Source of the DNA: Candidatus Amoebophilus asiaticus 5a2 | Lineage (GTDB): Bacteria > Bacteroidota > Bacteroidia > Cytophagales > Amoebophilaceae | DNA: 64,000 nt | Assembly (NCBI RefSeq): GCF_000020565.1 | Contig: NC_010830.1 | Location: 1,592,001-1,656,000 of the forward strand | Direction: 5' to 3' | In this document: in pieces, positions 36,229-46,918 of the stretch | Numbering within the stretch: position 1 is the stretch's first letter | Layout of the letters: every line of letters begins with the position of its first letter | Translations under genes and position numbers: made by a program | The notes under the pieces: model-generated | The model's input: the letters and a program-made list of their open reading frames with translations, nothing else | Database searches by the model: none | Told to the model about the DNA's origin: nothing

Positions 36229-36654
36229 CTAATCTCCAAATCTTTGGCCTCCCTTAGGCATTATATAAATATCATTATAAGTAGGTAGGTACGGTTGCTT
36301 TCTTAATGCTTGCAACATTCGATTAAAATCTTGATAATCATTAACAACAAAAAACATATGTAGTCTATCAATCTCATTTTTGTAGCAATAGGCACCACGT
36401 TTAGGTAGCTTTTCTAACTTTGCTTTTGGTATACCCTTGAGGTATGGATTAGTATCAATAAATTGGGTAATACTTTCTGCTTCTTCTGGAGTTAATATAA
36501 AAATTACAGGTGCATTATGATCATACCCCCTACTTTTTATATCTTTTTCTATCTCTTCTTTATCATCTATCAAAGAACAAAAAACAGTACTTATTGGGAA
36601 ATTATTAGCTAAAACACTAATGGTTTCTTCAGGGGAAAAATGTTTCACTAACAT
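36229..36654 (-). CDS. Hypothetical protein, probably 5'-truncated by an IS
   Basis: A 141-residue frame begins at ATG 36654, but the same frame is open upstream for another 17 codons up to the IS at 36710 (ERFPDAKRDLQAVLVRSV), so the real N-terminus was probably removed. The visible part (VIFILTPEEAESITQFID, RLHMFFVVNDYQDFNRML) looks like a folded alpha/beta domain. I recognise no family. It has no signal peptide in the remaining part. Confidence 0.5.
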   Translation of the reverse strand: MLVKHFSPEETISVLANNFPISTVFCSLIDDKEEIEKDIKSRGYDHNAPVIFILTPEEAESITQFIDTNPYLKGIPKAKLEKLPKRGAYCYKNEIDRLHMFFVVNDYQDFNRMLQALRKQPYLPTYNDIYIMPKGGQRFGD

Positions 36655-36709
36655 GACACTTCTAACTAATACTGCTTGAAGGTCTCGCTTAGCATCAGGA
36701 AACCTCTCA

Positions 36710-37580
36710 GAGGCTGTCTAAAAAGCCAAAATGGAGTCATAAAAGCCGCTTAAGCATGATTCTAATCATAACAATTTTAATATGTGTTTCAGAAGACTTG
36801 GGATTATGCTCGTAATCTTTAGAGAGCCTCCTAGAAAAACTCAGCCAAGCAAATGTACGCTCGACTATCCATCGCTTTTTTAGAATATGAAACCCATTTG
36901 AGAGCCGTTGTACAACTTCTAAAGTATAACCTAGCACCCCATAAGCCCACATTATACATCCTTTCTGGTATCCTCCATCTACCCATATGTGTTTAATAGA
37001 AGGGAATGTATTAAAAAGGCGAATAAGCAAAAGATGACATCCTCTTGAGTCTGATAAGTGAGCTGAATGTACTACCACACAAAGTATAAGCCCCAGCGTA
37101 TCAACAATAATATGCTGCTTACGGCCTTTTACTTTTTTTGCTGCATCATAGCCTCTCGACCCCCTTTTTGTGCTGTTTTAACCGAGCGGCTATCCATAAT
37201 GGCAGCGCTAGGTATGGCTTGTTTGCCCAACTTTTCTCGTACTTGATCTCGAAGTGTATCATGGACTAAGTCCCATTTACCATTTCTTCGCCAGCGATAA
37301 TACAAGTCATAAACACTTTTTCAGGGTGGAAAATGGGCAGGTAGCATGCGCCATTGACAGCCTGTTTTTTCTAAATAGAAAATAGCATCTAATACTTCTC
37401 TTATAGTGTATTTACGGGGTCGGCAAGGACCTATGTAAGTAACTAATGGTTCTAACACTTCCCATTCCTTATCTGTTAAATCGCTAGTGTATGGCATAGC
37501 TGTTAGTTTAAAGTTCACTAACTAATTTTATAAAGTTTTGTCTGCTTTTCCTATCTAAATTACCCTTTTTAGACAGCCTC
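36710..37580 (-). mobile_element. IS5-family (IS1031-like) element, copy 1
   Basis: Ends GAGGCTGTCTAAAAAG and CTTTTTAGACAGCCTC are perfect inverted repeats. The flanks are TCA and TAA, near the TNA duplication of this group. A second copy lies at 47900-48764. Confidence 0.8.
36737..37497 (-). pseudogene. IS5-family transposase, copy 1
   Basis: The N-terminal part ([34 protein letters not shown]) is followed by a TGA at 37322-37324 where Trp is expected. The frame also moves by one base at a run of A5G5 near 37160, the same place as in copy 2. The C-terminal part (HIWVDGGYQKG, WIVERTFAWLSFSRRLSKDY) holds the last catalytic Glu and is intact. The A5G5 shift may be programmed; the TGA is a true lesion. 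Confidence 0.8.
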
Positions 37581-37665
37581 TAAGAGGTTATCTAAGCTAC
37601 ATAGTGGGTTAGTAGGTAAGCATGTAAAAACTACCTGTATTATACAATCTTACATGCCTATTTTT

Positions 37666-39339
37666 TTAGTGACTCTGTTCTTGTACTATCTTTTCATTTT
37701 CAATACGTTCAAAAAGCAAAGTTGGAGCTGGCAATAAAGTTCCTGGCTTAATAATCTCCATACTACCTGCATTGTCCCAATCTAGATTATCTAATAAAAG
37801 CATTTGGCTAAGCTTCTGGCTGGTAAAAGGCAAAAAGGGTGCTCCTAGAATAGCAATATGTGCTGTTAACTGCAAGCTGATATTAAGGATGGTCTGCACC
37901 TGTTCTGGCATGGTTTTGATTAAATGCCAAGGTGCTGTATCAGCTAAATACTTATTGCCTGCTCTAGCTAGATCCATCCATTTCTGAATAGCCTCTTTAA
38001 ATCTATATTTCTCGATGGATTGCCCTATTGAATCGGCTGCTTCTTGCATTTGTATAATGATGGCTTGGTCTGTGTGTATAAGGCTTGTCATTTCAGGAAC
38101 AATACCTGCATAATACTTCTGAATAAGTACTAAAGTTCTATTGACGAAATTACCTAAGGTAGCTACTAGTTCATTATTATTTTTAGCTTGAAAATCTTGC
38201 CAAGTAAAATCACTGTCTTTGGCCTCAGGTGCATTAACACATAGCACATACCGCAACACATCTTGTTGACCTTTAAAATTCTCTAAGTATTCATGCAGCC
38301 ATACAGCATGGTTACGAGAAGTAGATATCTTTCCTCCTGCTAGGTTCATAAATTCATTGGCAGGGACTTGTTCTGGTAAAATATAGCCCTCATGTGCTTG
38401 AAGCATTACTGGGAAAATAATGCAATGAAATACAATATTATCTTTACCCACAAAATGCACTAGCTTGGTGGTTGAATCTTTCCAAAAGGGTTCCCAATTT
38501 TGGTTATTTTCAATTGCCCATTCTTTAGTAGCACTGATATAGCCGATAGGTGCATCAAACCACACATATAGCACTTTATGGTAAGCTTCTGGTAACGGCA
38601 CAGGAACTCCCCAGTCTAAATCACGGGTTACAGCACGAGGCTGTAAACCTTGCTCGAGCCAAGATTTGCATTGTCCATATACATTAGATTTCCAATCTGT
38701 ATGGGTTTCTAAAATCCAATGTTTAAGCCAGTTCTCATATTTATCTAGTGGAAGATACCAGTGTTTAGTGGCTTTTAATATAGGTGTTTCACCACTTAAG
38801 GCAGAACGTGGGTCAATTAATTCTTCTGGACTCAAGGTAGTGCCGCAAACCTCACATTGGTCACCATAGGCATCGGTATAACCACATTTGGGACAAGTAC
38901 CACGTATATACCGGTCTGCTAAAAATTGATGGCTAGCAGGGTCATAATATTGCTCAGTTTCTTTAGCAATTAAAATTCCTTTATTGTAAAGTGTAGTAAA
39001 AAAGTCAGAGGCTGTTTGGTGATGTACTTCAGAAGACGTCCTAGAAAATATATCAAAGCTAATGCCTAAGTCTTGTAAATTCTGCTTATTTAAGTGATGG
39101 TATTTATCTACGATCTGCTGAGGGGTAATACCTTCTTGCTGAGCACGAATAGTTATAGGAACGCCATGCTCATCAGAACCACTAATAAAAATTACCTCCT
39201 TCTTTTTACTACGTAGATACCGCGCATAGATGTCTGCAGGAATATAAACTCCTGCTAAATGCCCAATATGGATGGGGCCATTGGCATACGGCAGTGCAGC
39301 TGTAATGGTATATCGATTAGGGTTTGCCTGCTGGGACAT
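37666..39339 (-). CDS. metG: Methionyl-tRNA synthetase
   Basis: This class I synthetase charges tRNA-Met. The HIGH region is [17 protein letters not shown] near residue 14 and the KMSKS counterpart is KISTSRN near residue 337. Four Cys ([17 protein letters not shown]) form the zinc knuckle near residue 145. At 557 residues it ends after the anticodon-binding helical domain and lacks the C-terminal EMAP/tRNA-binding domain found in many longer MetRS. A hairpin (GCATGTAA/TTACATGC, about 37619-37657) follows the gene. Confidence 0.96.
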   Translation of the reverse strand: MSQQANPNRYTITAALPYANGPIHIGHLAGVYIPADIYARYLRSKKKEVIFISGSDEHGVPITIRAQQEGITPQQIVDKYHHLNKQNLQDLGISFDIFSRTSSEVHHQTASDFFTTLYNKGILIAKETEQYYDPASHQFLADRYIRGTCPKCGYTDAYGDQCEVCGTTLSPEELIDPRSALSGETPILKATKHWYLPLDKYENWLKHWILETHTDWKSNVYGQCKSWLEQGLQPRAVTRDLDWGVPVPLPEAYHKVLYVWFDAPIGYISATKEWAIENNQNWEPFWKDSTTKLVHFVGKDNIVFHCIIFPVMLQAHEGYILPEQVPANEFMNLAGGKISTSRNHAVWLHEYLENFKGQQDVLRYVLCVNAPEAKDSDFTWQDFQAKNNNELVATLGNFVNRTLVLIQKYYAGIVPEMTSLIHTDQAIIIQMQEAADSIGQSIEKYRFKEAIQKWMDLARAGNKYLADTAPWHLIKTMPEQVQTILNISLQLTAHIAILGAPFLPFTSQKLSQMLLLDNLDWDNAGSMEIIKPGTLLPAPTLLFERIENEKIVQEQSH

Positions 39340-39775
39340 ATATTGAAATTAGTACGGTTAAAATAAGTATAATAAAATATTGTTCTCTTTACGCTTGTAA
39401 GAGACAGCTCATACTTTACTAGTAAATAATAGCTTATAGTTAGAACATTAGGGGCAAATATATGTTTAAAAACATCAATATGCATATGTTCAAAGAGATG
39501 TTTTTATTAAACAGATTACATGCTGTAAGAATAATCTCAACTTCTAACTAATATAGTATACAACGATAGTGATTTTTTACTTTTTACAGATTCTAACTTA
39601 CCTTATTAGCTTCTTACGACTCAAATAACACCTTATTGGTTTTGCTAGCTTTGTAAACAATAAACAAACTATCATGATATTATCATCTGACATACATCAG
39701 GTAATTTTAGCTTAAGTTTGTGTAGTATAATACAACTATATTTTTACTGCAAAGCTTTAAAAACTTACAATCAAT
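39340..39775. other. Intergenic region
   Basis: No gene was recognised between metG (minus) and the MazG-like pseudogene (plus). Confidence 0.4.
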
Positions 39776-40182
39776 ATGTCTATTAAGCATTTTTTTAAAA
39801 TTAATAAGCTAATTTGAGATAAATTACCAGCTCTTCTACATGCCAAGAGCATCGAAGTCTGTACAAGAATGATGGAAGAAGCTGAGTATATATAAAAGCT
39901 AAAGGATAAACTATTGGAAGAAGCACAGGAAGTTGTTCGTGCAACCAGTAAAGCTAACCTACAAGAAGAGCTTGCTGACCTGCTAGAAGTAATTCATGCC
40001 ATATGCTTGGCGCATGAGCTGCCTTACGAAGCAGTAGGAGCTACCAGGCATAACATAAGAAGAAGGCAGAAAAAGGTGGTTTTGAAGCACATATTTATAG
40101 TGAACTTGTTGAAATGAGAATAGATAATCCAAGTATTACTTACTACTTAAACAATCCAGACAAATATCCAGAGCTATCTTAA
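39776..40182 (+). pseudogene. MazG-like nucleotide pyrophosphohydrolase, decayed
   Basis: From ATG 39776 the frame reads INKLI-stop-DKLPALLHAK, then EAEYI-stop-KLKDKLLEEAQEVV, then LQEELADLLEVIHAICLAH, and shifts frame near 40075 into GGFEAHIYSELVEM and a normal stop. The EExxE...ExxD helices are those of MazG/phosphoribosyl-ATP pyrophosphohydrolase-like proteins beginning NKLVRDKIP. Two nonsense codons and one frameshift make it dead. The intact ancestor would have cleaned non-canonical nucleotides. Confidence 0.8.
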
Positions 40183-40185
40183 AAA

Positions 40186-40700
40186 ATGGATAAACGATCT
40201 ACTAGGATTATGATTTTTGGACGTCCAGGAAGCGACAAACCTACTTTTGCACTTACCTTACACCAAGCCACTGGCATACCACTATATCATTTAGATAAAT
40301 ACTTTTATACTATAAACTGGGTCGAGCGTGATTATGCAGAATTTTTAACTATTCAACAATCTCTCATAGATACTAAAAGTTGGATTATTGATGGAATATT
40401 GATGGAAACTGACTTAAGTCGCTAGCCATGCGCTATAAGAAAGCTGATTTAGTTCTATATTTTAATTATCCAAGATGGATATGTTATTGGCGGGCATTTA
40501 AAAGGCTATTTGTAAAACATAATGCACTCGATGATAGAGCTACTGGCTGTAAAGAAACCATCCGGTTTAGCTTACTTCGCTATATGTGGACTTTTCAAAA
40601 GCGAGTACATCGGCAAATTTTCAAACTTCAACAAGAATATCCTTTAGTAAGATTTATTGAGATTAAAGGAGATAGTAATTTAAGAAATCTAGAAAGATAA
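40186..40700 (+). pseudogene. FlaR-like P-loop kinase, decayed
   Basis: The sequence matches small kinases annotated as DNA topology modulation protein FlaR: IPLYHLDKYFY, SWIIDG, then DLVLYFNYPRWICYWRAFKR. The P-loop is altered (GRPGSDKPT instead of GxxGSGKST) and one base is missing near 40421, so the two halves are in different frames. It sits 3 bases after the MazG-like pseudogene, so both were probably one operon that decayed together. Confidence 0.8.
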
Positions 40701-41112
40701 CTTATAAGCTTTTTCCTAAAAAACTTCTTATAAAGAGATACTGTTGTGTACTTATCTATTCTCTATATACCTATAGCCACTTATAGCATTAACCAACCTA
40801 TAGATTTCATTCTTCTATTTTAGTGGGGTTTATCCTAAAAAAACCATAGGCATATACAAAGCACGATACTCCTTAAATTTGGCATATTTTCCTAACAAAT
40901 TTAAATTTATACTCTATAGTTGGTATACAAGTACCCTTATGGTTAGCAGCTAGCTAATTCCAGATACATAGGTGCTCCTTTTACCCAGAAACAATAACTT
41001 CTATCTCCTACAGAAGTGTAAATGTATACTCCGCTATATCACCAACCATTCTTTAAGATGTATTCCTCTAATAGTGTATACTATGCTAGTAGAACTAAAG
41101 TTTGGCTTATTT
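40701..41112. other. Intergenic region with degenerate repeat
   Basis: No gene was seen. The segment at about 40914-41040 resembles, in reverse, the MITE at 10007-10225 (shared TATAGTTGGTATA and parts of GGTAGACTCCTGAAC), but it is too decayed to bound. Confidence 0.35.
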
Positions 41113-42159
41113 TTAAAAAATTTCTAAAAATATAAGCTGTAAGAATTTCCAATTAATCCTATTAAAATTTTGCTTCAAAAACTGCTGTACTTCACTCTCG
41201 ATGGGATTAGCCATTAAATCAATATATCGTATCTGTGTACGATATAAATTCCTACCAACCAGATTTGCACTTTCCATAGGTATGTGTATGTAATTATTGC
41301 TTAAATCAATTGTATATACCTGGGTGCCTATTAATGCATCAGAAACATCTACCATATTAAATAATAAACCATTATCTCTTAAATTAAGCACACGCACCTT
41401 AGTACCTCGTAACTCCTTTAAAAAATCGATTATTGCACTACTATCCATGCTACTACCTATGCGATTGCTTACTACATGCACTTCTTCTATCTGAGTTCCT
41501 TGTAGACTTTTACCTAATGCATGTAGTGTGGACTTCTGCATTGGATTAACAGATTCACAATAAATGATCCTTTTGCATTTCTCTTTGAAAAAAGGATGAT
41601 ATGACAACTGAACAAAGTCCTGCTCTTGAAAATCTAAGCCTTCAAATAGCAAAGTATCCTTTCTGTTAGTTTTTAATGCTCGCTTTATTGAACTTATAAG
41701 GATCTGGCCATGAGGGGCTTTACTTATAATTAAATTGCTAATGTTGTTTGTTATAAGTCTATTCCGTTCTTGCAGCAAAGCACTATGTAAAGTTTTGCTT
41801 TTTAGAGAACGCTGCCTTGTTGTTAGAATTAATGTGTTGGTTGGAGCATGCTGAACCAATACTTTATCTACATGCTTGTCATTAGAGACTAGGTATCCCT
41901 CCTTTTGCCCTTGGTGTTCTGACAAGATATTAATAGCTTCTTTCGACTCTTGTGTTACTTCCTTATGCTGTGTATCTCCTATAATTACTTCTTGTGCTGA
42001 GTGGGTTTTCTCATCATGCGGACACTGTATTGATATATTAATTTCACCCTTGGTAGTAGCTACCTGGTTAATATCAGTAACACAACTTTGCAAAAAGTAA
42101 AAGCTTAACAGTATAAAATATGCTGTTATATGTCGATTTATATAATTGAACTGTTTCAT
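41113..42159 (-). CDS. LRR lipoprotein
   Basis: The protein of about 348 residues begins with a lipoprotein signal (FILLSFYFLQSC). The C-terminal third holds leucine-rich repeats of the ribonuclease-inhibitor kind (GTQIEEVHVVSNRIG, GTKVRVLNLRDNGL, GTQVYTIDLSNNYI), with the same GTxVxxxDLSxN rhythm as the F-box protein at 60892. The central part is unrecognised. The start could be ATG 42165 or 42159; the second was chosen because it leaves a standard basic n-region. An IS5-like element sits 58 bases upstream and may separate the gene from its promoter. Confidence 0.8.
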   Translation of the reverse strand: MKQFNYINRHITAYFILLSFYFLQSCVTDINQVATTKGEINISIQCPHDEKTHSAQEVIIGDTQHKEVTQESKEAINILSEHQGQKEGYLVSNDKHVDKVLVQHAPTNTLILTTRQRSLKSKTLHSALLQERNRLITNNISNLIISKAPHGQILISSIKRALKTNRKDTLLFEGLDFQEQDFVQLSYHPFFKEKCKRIIYCESVNPMQKSTLHALGKSLQGTQIEEVHVVSNRIGSSMDSSAIIDFLKELRGTKVRVLNLRDNGLLFNMVDVSDALIGTQVYTIDLSNNYIHIPMESANLVGRNLYRTQIRYIDLMANPIESEVQQFLKQNFNRINWKFLQLIFLEIF

Positions 42160-42223
42160 TATCAATCTGATCCGCTAGCAATATATAAGGCATAAAATAA
42201 AAAATTCCTATTTTAAATAAATT

Positions 42224-43205
42224 AGAGCCGCTGTGAATCGCTTAAAATAAAGATAGAATAGTAAAAAGTTATAGCTGCTTGGGTGTCTTTAGCTGTGTTG
42301 CCTGTTAAAAAGCATGCTTGAAGTTCACTAGACCAGCTATAATATTAAAGCAAAGGTTATATTTCTTCTCAAAGTTACGGTAAACCTTTGACATAATTTT
42401 AAATATTTTTATCTTCCCTATCTTATGCTCGACCTTCATACGTATGGAAGCTAACTTCCTATTATGTTCTTTTTGCTCTTTGCTTAAGGGACGCTTACGG
42501 CTCTTTTTGTAGGGTATCATTACATTACTCTGTAGCTTTTGCCAGCCTTGATAACCACTCTCTGCTAGCTTAATGCTTTCTTTAGGTAAGAGTTTTTCTC
42601 CTTTATGAATTTTAAAGTCATGCACTCTCCCTTTATGTGATTTGTAGAAAGAAAGTATTTTCCCATCTTCTCTAATGACTATCTCTGTTTTTATGGTATG
42701 TCCCTTTCTTGCCTGAATAAGATTTCTTTTGCTTTTTACTAGGTCTCTGCGTAGGCTGTTCACTCACATCCGCTAATATGCGTAATACCTTTTCTGCCGT
42801 TAAGCTGCGATCTTTTTTAATGCTAATTTTCTTAGCTAGTAATGGTTCCATTTTTCTTAGCAAGCGACATATGTTAGAATTATGCAAATTAAACAAATAG
42901 CCTAAAAATACATGGCTAATATAAGTGCGATAATACATTAGAACACAAAGTAACTTATCTTCGAGCACAGGTAGATGGCTCCGACGTCCATGACATAGCT
43001 TGGCAGCTTCTAGCTGGACAAAGGATGGTCGTAACTTTGTGACCAATTGATCAAAGGCTTCAATACTTAGACCGTTTATTCTTAAAAAACTACGGGGAGG
43101 TTTGCTTAGTTTCTCATATGTTAAATGCATATAACTTCCTTATCTTTGGTTAGGCATACATCTTACCTGTTTTTTCCTTCTTTTGCAACCCTTTGCAGCG
43201 GCTCT
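42224..43205 (-). mobile_element. IS5-like element, unsplit copy
   Basis: Ends AGAGCCGCTGTGAA and TTTGCAGCGGCTCT, flanked by TA, about 982 bp. It defines the family whose ends recur at 30342-34016 and in the 180-bp MITEs at 6490 and 18204. Confidence 0.85.
42305..43130 (-). pseudogene. IS5-like (DDE_Tnp_4) transposase, frameshifted
   Basis: The N-terminal half (LEDKLLCVLMYYRTYISHVFL, with a helix-turn-helix-like region) and C-terminal half (HTIKTEIVI, KSHKGRVHDFKIHKGE, RMKVEHKIGKIKIF) overlap in different frames. Relative to the copy at 30421 two bases are missing near 42700 (AAGAAAGGGACA against AAGAAAAAGAGACA). The loss suggests a plain deletion rather than programmed shifting. All the acidic catalytic positions seem present if the frame is restored. 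Confidence 0.8.
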
Positions 43206-43636
43206 ATTATATTTCAGTATGGTTACTAAGAGTTAATTTACCCTATAGACGAAGATACTTAAAGGGACTTATTTAAAGAGGCTGTTTGGACACAATTGTT
43301 ATGCTAGAATCATTTACAAAAAACTAGAGTATGCTTTAAAAAAAAACGGTCATTTTATTTAAAACGGTTTTTAATTTTTTCTTAATTGTACTTAAGCCAC
43401 TACTCTACCTATAAAATAAGCTTGCTTGGGCACAATTGTTATACTAGTTGCATTTTATACAAGTTCCTATAAACCACCATTTTACCTATAGAAATAACGA
43501 TTGTACTTTATCTAAAGTTTTATAAATAATGTTTAACGTTAGTGTTTTAAATTAAGTAGGCATAAACAGCTTTTATATTAAAAATTTGGGTTTGCTAATT
43601 TTAAAATAGCTACTAAATTAGCGAGCAAAAACATAT
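43206..43636. other. Intergenic region with direct repeats
   Basis: GGACACAATTGTTATGCTAG at about 43286 recurs with few changes at about 43434, and the surrounding 45 bases recur at 63497-63543. No gene was found. The repeats may be ends of the IS1 element that follows or of an older element. Confidence 0.45.
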
Positions 43637-44335
43637 ATGGAATGTAAAGGATGTAAATCGAATAAAACCATCAATAATGGTAAAGTACGAGGCAAGCAAA
43701 GATACAACTGCAAAAGCTGTGGGTTTAACTTTGTTGAAGTAGATGAGCGTAGGGGAAAGAATATAGATAAACAAAGAATGGCTATCCACTTATATTTAGA
43801 GAACATGGGTTTTAGAGCTATTGGCAGGGTATTGGGAGTGAGTAATCTAGCAGTTTTGAAATGGATAAGGGCAGCTGGAGAATGGATACAAGCTTACCAT
43901 AATCAAAACAAGCCTAAAAGAAGGCAAGCAGTGGAAGTAATAGAAATGGATGAAATGTGGCATTATGTAGGATCAAAAAAAAAGAAACTATGGATATGGT
44001 TTGCATTGGAGCGATCAGGGGGAAGTATACTTGACTTTGTCACGGGCAGCCGAGAAGCAAGCACAGGAAAAAGGCTTTGGATTAAAATAAAAGATATAGC
44101 TTGCCGATCATTTTATGCGACGGACCATTGGCCAGCGTATACACAGTTTATAAATGCTCATAAGCATAAGGTATCCAAAAAGCAGACAACACATATAGAA
44201 TCACATAATGCTAATGTTAGGCATTATTTAGCAAGGTTTCGTAGAAAAACCAAGTGTTATTCAAAATCAGAAAGGCTGGTAGAGTTATCTTTATACTTAT
44301 TGATATATAAAGATTTTATCTTGTCTATATTTTAG
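43637..44335 (+). CDS. IS1-family transposase
   Basis: The 232-residue protein is a single-frame IS1 transposase. An N-terminal zinc ribbon (CKGCKSNKTINNGK...YNCKSCG) corresponds to InsA, followed by a helix-turn-helix (GFRAIGRVLGVSNLAVLKWI) and the DDE domain of InsB (EMDEMWHYVGSKKKKLWIW, YATDHWPAY, THIESHNANVRHYLARFRRK). Classical IS1 needs frameshifting to fuse these parts; here they are one frame, as in several other bacterial lineages. The frame is complete. It interrupts an IS1182-type transposase whose 3' part starts 5 bases later. Confidence 0.9.
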   Translation: MECKGCKSNKTINNGKVRGKQRYNCKSCGFNFVEVDERRGKNIDKQRMAIHLYLENMGFRAIGRVLGVSNLAVLKWIRAAGEWIQAYHNQNKPKRRQAVEVIEMDEMWHYVGSKKKKLWIWFALERSGGSILDFVTGSREASTGKRLWIKIKDIACRSFYATDHWPAYTQFINAHKHKVSKKQTTHIESHNANVRHYLARFRRKTKCYSKSERLVELSLYLLIYKDFILSIF

Positions 44336-44340
44336 TTAGC

Positions 44341-45276
44341 AATCCCGCAAGAAAAGCTGCTATAAATAAGTCTGGGCCACCTGTTAGTAGGACCATAAGC
44401 AACAGTACTCATATCAGCAAGACCGATAAAGATTCAAGTCTGGCAAAAAAGGAAGGTAGTCCTCGGGAGTTAAAATATAAAGTTCACAACTCAATCGATG
44501 CATTAAGTAGAGTCATAATTGATACGCATGTTATAAGCGGTAAAACACATGATTCTCAAGTGTATATAGAGAGGCTAAATCACATCAGAGAAAAGTATAC
44601 TCTAACTATAAAAGAAGCTATTGCGGATAGAGCTTACGGTTCAAAAGAAATAATAGAGGCGCTACAAAGACAGGGTATTGTGACCTATATCCCACTTTTT
44701 AGTACTAAAAGTGGCAAGGCCATACAGGATGCTTATAAAGCTGGGTTTGCCTATGAAAAAGAACAGGATCGATTTGTATGTCCTGAAGGCCGATATTTAA
44801 ATCCTTATGAATCTATAGACATAGGCAATGAGCGTAAATATTACCGCTCAAAATCATCAGATTGTGCTAGATGTGTGCAAAAAGAAGGTTGTAGTGCTTT
44901 ATCTAGGGGAAAAAGTAGAAACACCAAATATCTTATTCGAAACCTACATCAGGAGTTATTTGATAAGACTTTAGAGGCTATGTAGAAGCCGGCATTCATT
45001 AGTAAGCTTAAAGAAAGGATGTGGAAAATAGAAGGCATATTTGCCGAAGCTAAGCAGTTACATGGCCTAAGTAAAGCACGCTACAGAGGAGTTGAAAAAG
45101 TACAAATACAAGCATACATGGTTGCTAGTGTACAAAATGTTAAAAGATTAATCAAGCATCTTTTTTATGACTTTCTTCGTTTTCTTAACATGCTTAATAA
45201 AATATTTTTAACAAATACTTTTTCAACAGCCCGTATCGTTTGTGTTACACTATTTTTTCTACCCGAAATATATTAA
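44341..45276 (+). pseudogene. IS1182-type transposase, 5'-truncated
   Basis: The frame starts abruptly next to the IS1 gene with no start codon and reads ELKYKVHNSIDALSRVII, THVISGKTHDSQVYIE, AIADRAYGSKEII, then a Cys-rich knot (CARCVQKEGCSALSR) and RMWKIEGIFAEAKQLHGL, all typical of IS1182 transposases. A TAG at 44983 interrupts it. The 5' half is not seen left of the IS1. The right end of the old element is probably at about 45232 (TTTTTCAACAGCCC). Confidence 0.8.
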
Positions 45277-45461
45277 AATAGTGTCACTTTAGCCGTCATT
45301 TATTCTATGTAAATTAAAGGGCAACTTAATATATTATGGGCATAACAAGAAAGGCATCCTAACACTTAATCAGTATATAAACTTACAAATCATGATAGAC
45401 TACAGGATATTATTGAAGAGATAGGCATGCGCCCGCTGGTCCTATCTATAAGCAAAAAAAT

Positions 45462-45535
45462 AGAGTTCTTCTGAAACCTATCAACTTGCCTTCACTTAAG
45501 TAGGGTTATATATAGCTTTTATAGGGTTTCAGAAG
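45462..45535. repeat. 79-bp MITE copy 3, left part
   Basis: Left end AGAGTTCTTCTGAAACC. Its right arm GGTTTCAGAAG stops at 45535 where IS110 C starts and resumes as AACTCTA at 46919-46925. Joined, the two give an exact complement of the left end. Confidence 0.7.
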
Positions 45536-45597
45536 ATTTCTATGGTAAAATCAAGTATTTTATAACTTTTTTATTACTGTGTTTTTATATCTTTACC

Positions 45598-46599
45598 TTA
45601 AGACGCTTGCTTAACGATGTACATCCGTTTTTCTCTAACACAAGCAAATATCCTTTGAAGTAATTTATTACGTATTGCGTTGATAACGCTCATCTTATTT
45701 TTTCCTTCCTCTGTTTTGTGCTTATAATATAGACTCATTTCTGATCTATGCCTCAGTGAGCTTACAGCACACAGATGTAAAGCCTTTTTTAACTTTTTAT
45801 TAGCCATATGATTTACTTTTGTTTTTCCTCTGACACTTGTCCCTGATCGGTATTCAAAAGGGGCTATCCCACAATAACTTGCTAACTGTTTAGCATCATC
45901 AAATCGTTTAAAGTTATTGGTGGCTACTAACAGGTACAATGCTGTAATTTTACCTACATTTGGTACTGAACATACCGACCAGTAATTATCATCTATCTCT
46001 TTGTGTTGAGCAATTATATTTTCTAGCCCTTTTTCTATAGCTTCTATGTCTTTATCTATTCCAGACAATGTTTTCTTACAACTTTTTTCTACATTTTTTG
46101 ACTCTGCTTCTAAGCCAACTTGTTTTAGCTCTTTAATAGGGACTAATAGCATTTTCCTTACTTCTACTAAGCGTTCTCTAGTAGCCAATAAATCGGCTAA
46201 ATCTTGTAAAGAGTTATCTTTGGGTGAGTAGGCTTGGGCTTTATCTTGATTTCTAAAGGCATATAAGCATATTCTTTGTGCATCTATCTGGTCATTTTTA
46301 CCTCTTTGTAAACCCATACTCCATTTAATCTCTAGTGCATTTTCTACCCAAACAAAAGCTTGCTCACTGAGTAAAAAAGCTGTCAGAGGCCGATGATAAA
46401 TACCTGTATTTTCTAAACAGATAAGGAGTTGCTCTGTTTTTACTCCTTGGTTTTTGAACCATTTTAATAAGGCTTTATACCCTTTTAAATTGTTACTAAA
46501 CTTACTGTTAACAATATTAGTATTAGCTTTATTTTGACTGAGTGCTAGGTCAATAGTATCTTTTGATATATCGATTCCAAGAATATAAGTAAATTGCAT
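45598..46599 (-). CDS. IS110-family transposase, intact
   Basis: The 333-residue protein has the RuvC-like DEDD domain (YILGIDISKDTIDLAL, CLENTGIYHRPL, KNDQIDAQRICLYAF) and the C-terminal domain with the serine motif (VPNVGKITALYL, CGIAPFEYRSGTSVRGKTKV). A coiled region joins them (about residues 125-195). IS110 enzymes recombine a circular donor with its target under the guidance of a bridge RNA. The start MQFTYILG directly follows the non-coding segment. It is the reference for the broken copy A at 31056. Confidence 0.93.
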   Translation of the reverse strand: MQFTYILGIDISKDTIDLALSQNKANTNIVNSKFSNNLKGYKALLKWFKNQGVKTEQLLICLENTGIYHRPLTAFLLSEQAFVWVENALEIKWSMGLQRGKNDQIDAQRICLYAFRNQDKAQAYSPKDNSLQDLADLLATRERLVEVRKMLLVPIKELKQVGLEAESKNVEKSCKKTLSGIDKDIEAIEKGLENIIAQHKEIDDNYWSVCSVPNVGKITALYLLVATNNFKRFDDAKQLASYCGIAPFEYRSGTSVRGKTKVNHMANKKLKKALHLCAVSSLRHRSEMSLYYKHKTEEGKNKMSVINAIRNKLLQRIFACVREKRMYIVKQAS

Positions 46600-46654
46600 C
46601 TATCTTGAATTTAAAGGTTAAAGTATATACTAACACATTACAGGTAATATTCCA

Positions 46655-46785
46655 TTCCGTGATAATAAGCCTTGAGCTTCAATTTCTATATGAATCTGCC
46701 TGTAACAACCATAAGGGGATTAAATCTTACGATAGGCCATAATGCCTCGAGCTCTAACTAAAGCGCCCCTTGTGGTGTGTTAGTT
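46655..46785 (-). ncRNA. Putative bridge RNA of IS110 C
   Basis: The same two-loop layout as in copy A: AACTAACACACCACAAGGGG pairs with CCCCTTATGGTTGTT, with base changes on both sides that keep pairing. The inner hairpin is GGCATTATGGCC. CTCTAA at 46752-46757 matches the flank CTCTAA at 46921-46926, and ATAGAAAT in the second loop matches the element's low-coordinate end. Expression is not shown. Confidence 0.6.
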
Positions 46786-46918
46786 GTAGAGTTATCCACA
46801 TGTTCGCTATCTCTCATACATGCCAAGCTAACCACATATGATTAACTCTTTTGCTACAACAATAATATTACTTTTTTAAGCTTTTCTTCTTCTTTCTATT
46901 ACTCTACAAACCTAACGG

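Larger units (their letters stand above)
45536..46918 (-). mobile_element. IS110 element C, complete
   Basis: The element begins ATTTCTATGG and ends CTAACGG, 1383 bp, inserted in the right arm of a 79-bp MITE with no target duplication. It holds an intact transposase and a non-coding 5' segment with a bridge-RNA candidate, so it looks potentially active. Confidence 0.8.

Noticed and set aside
40914-41040. A second full MITE of the 10-kb type
   Set aside because: Only scattered similarity remains and no borders or duplications can be set.
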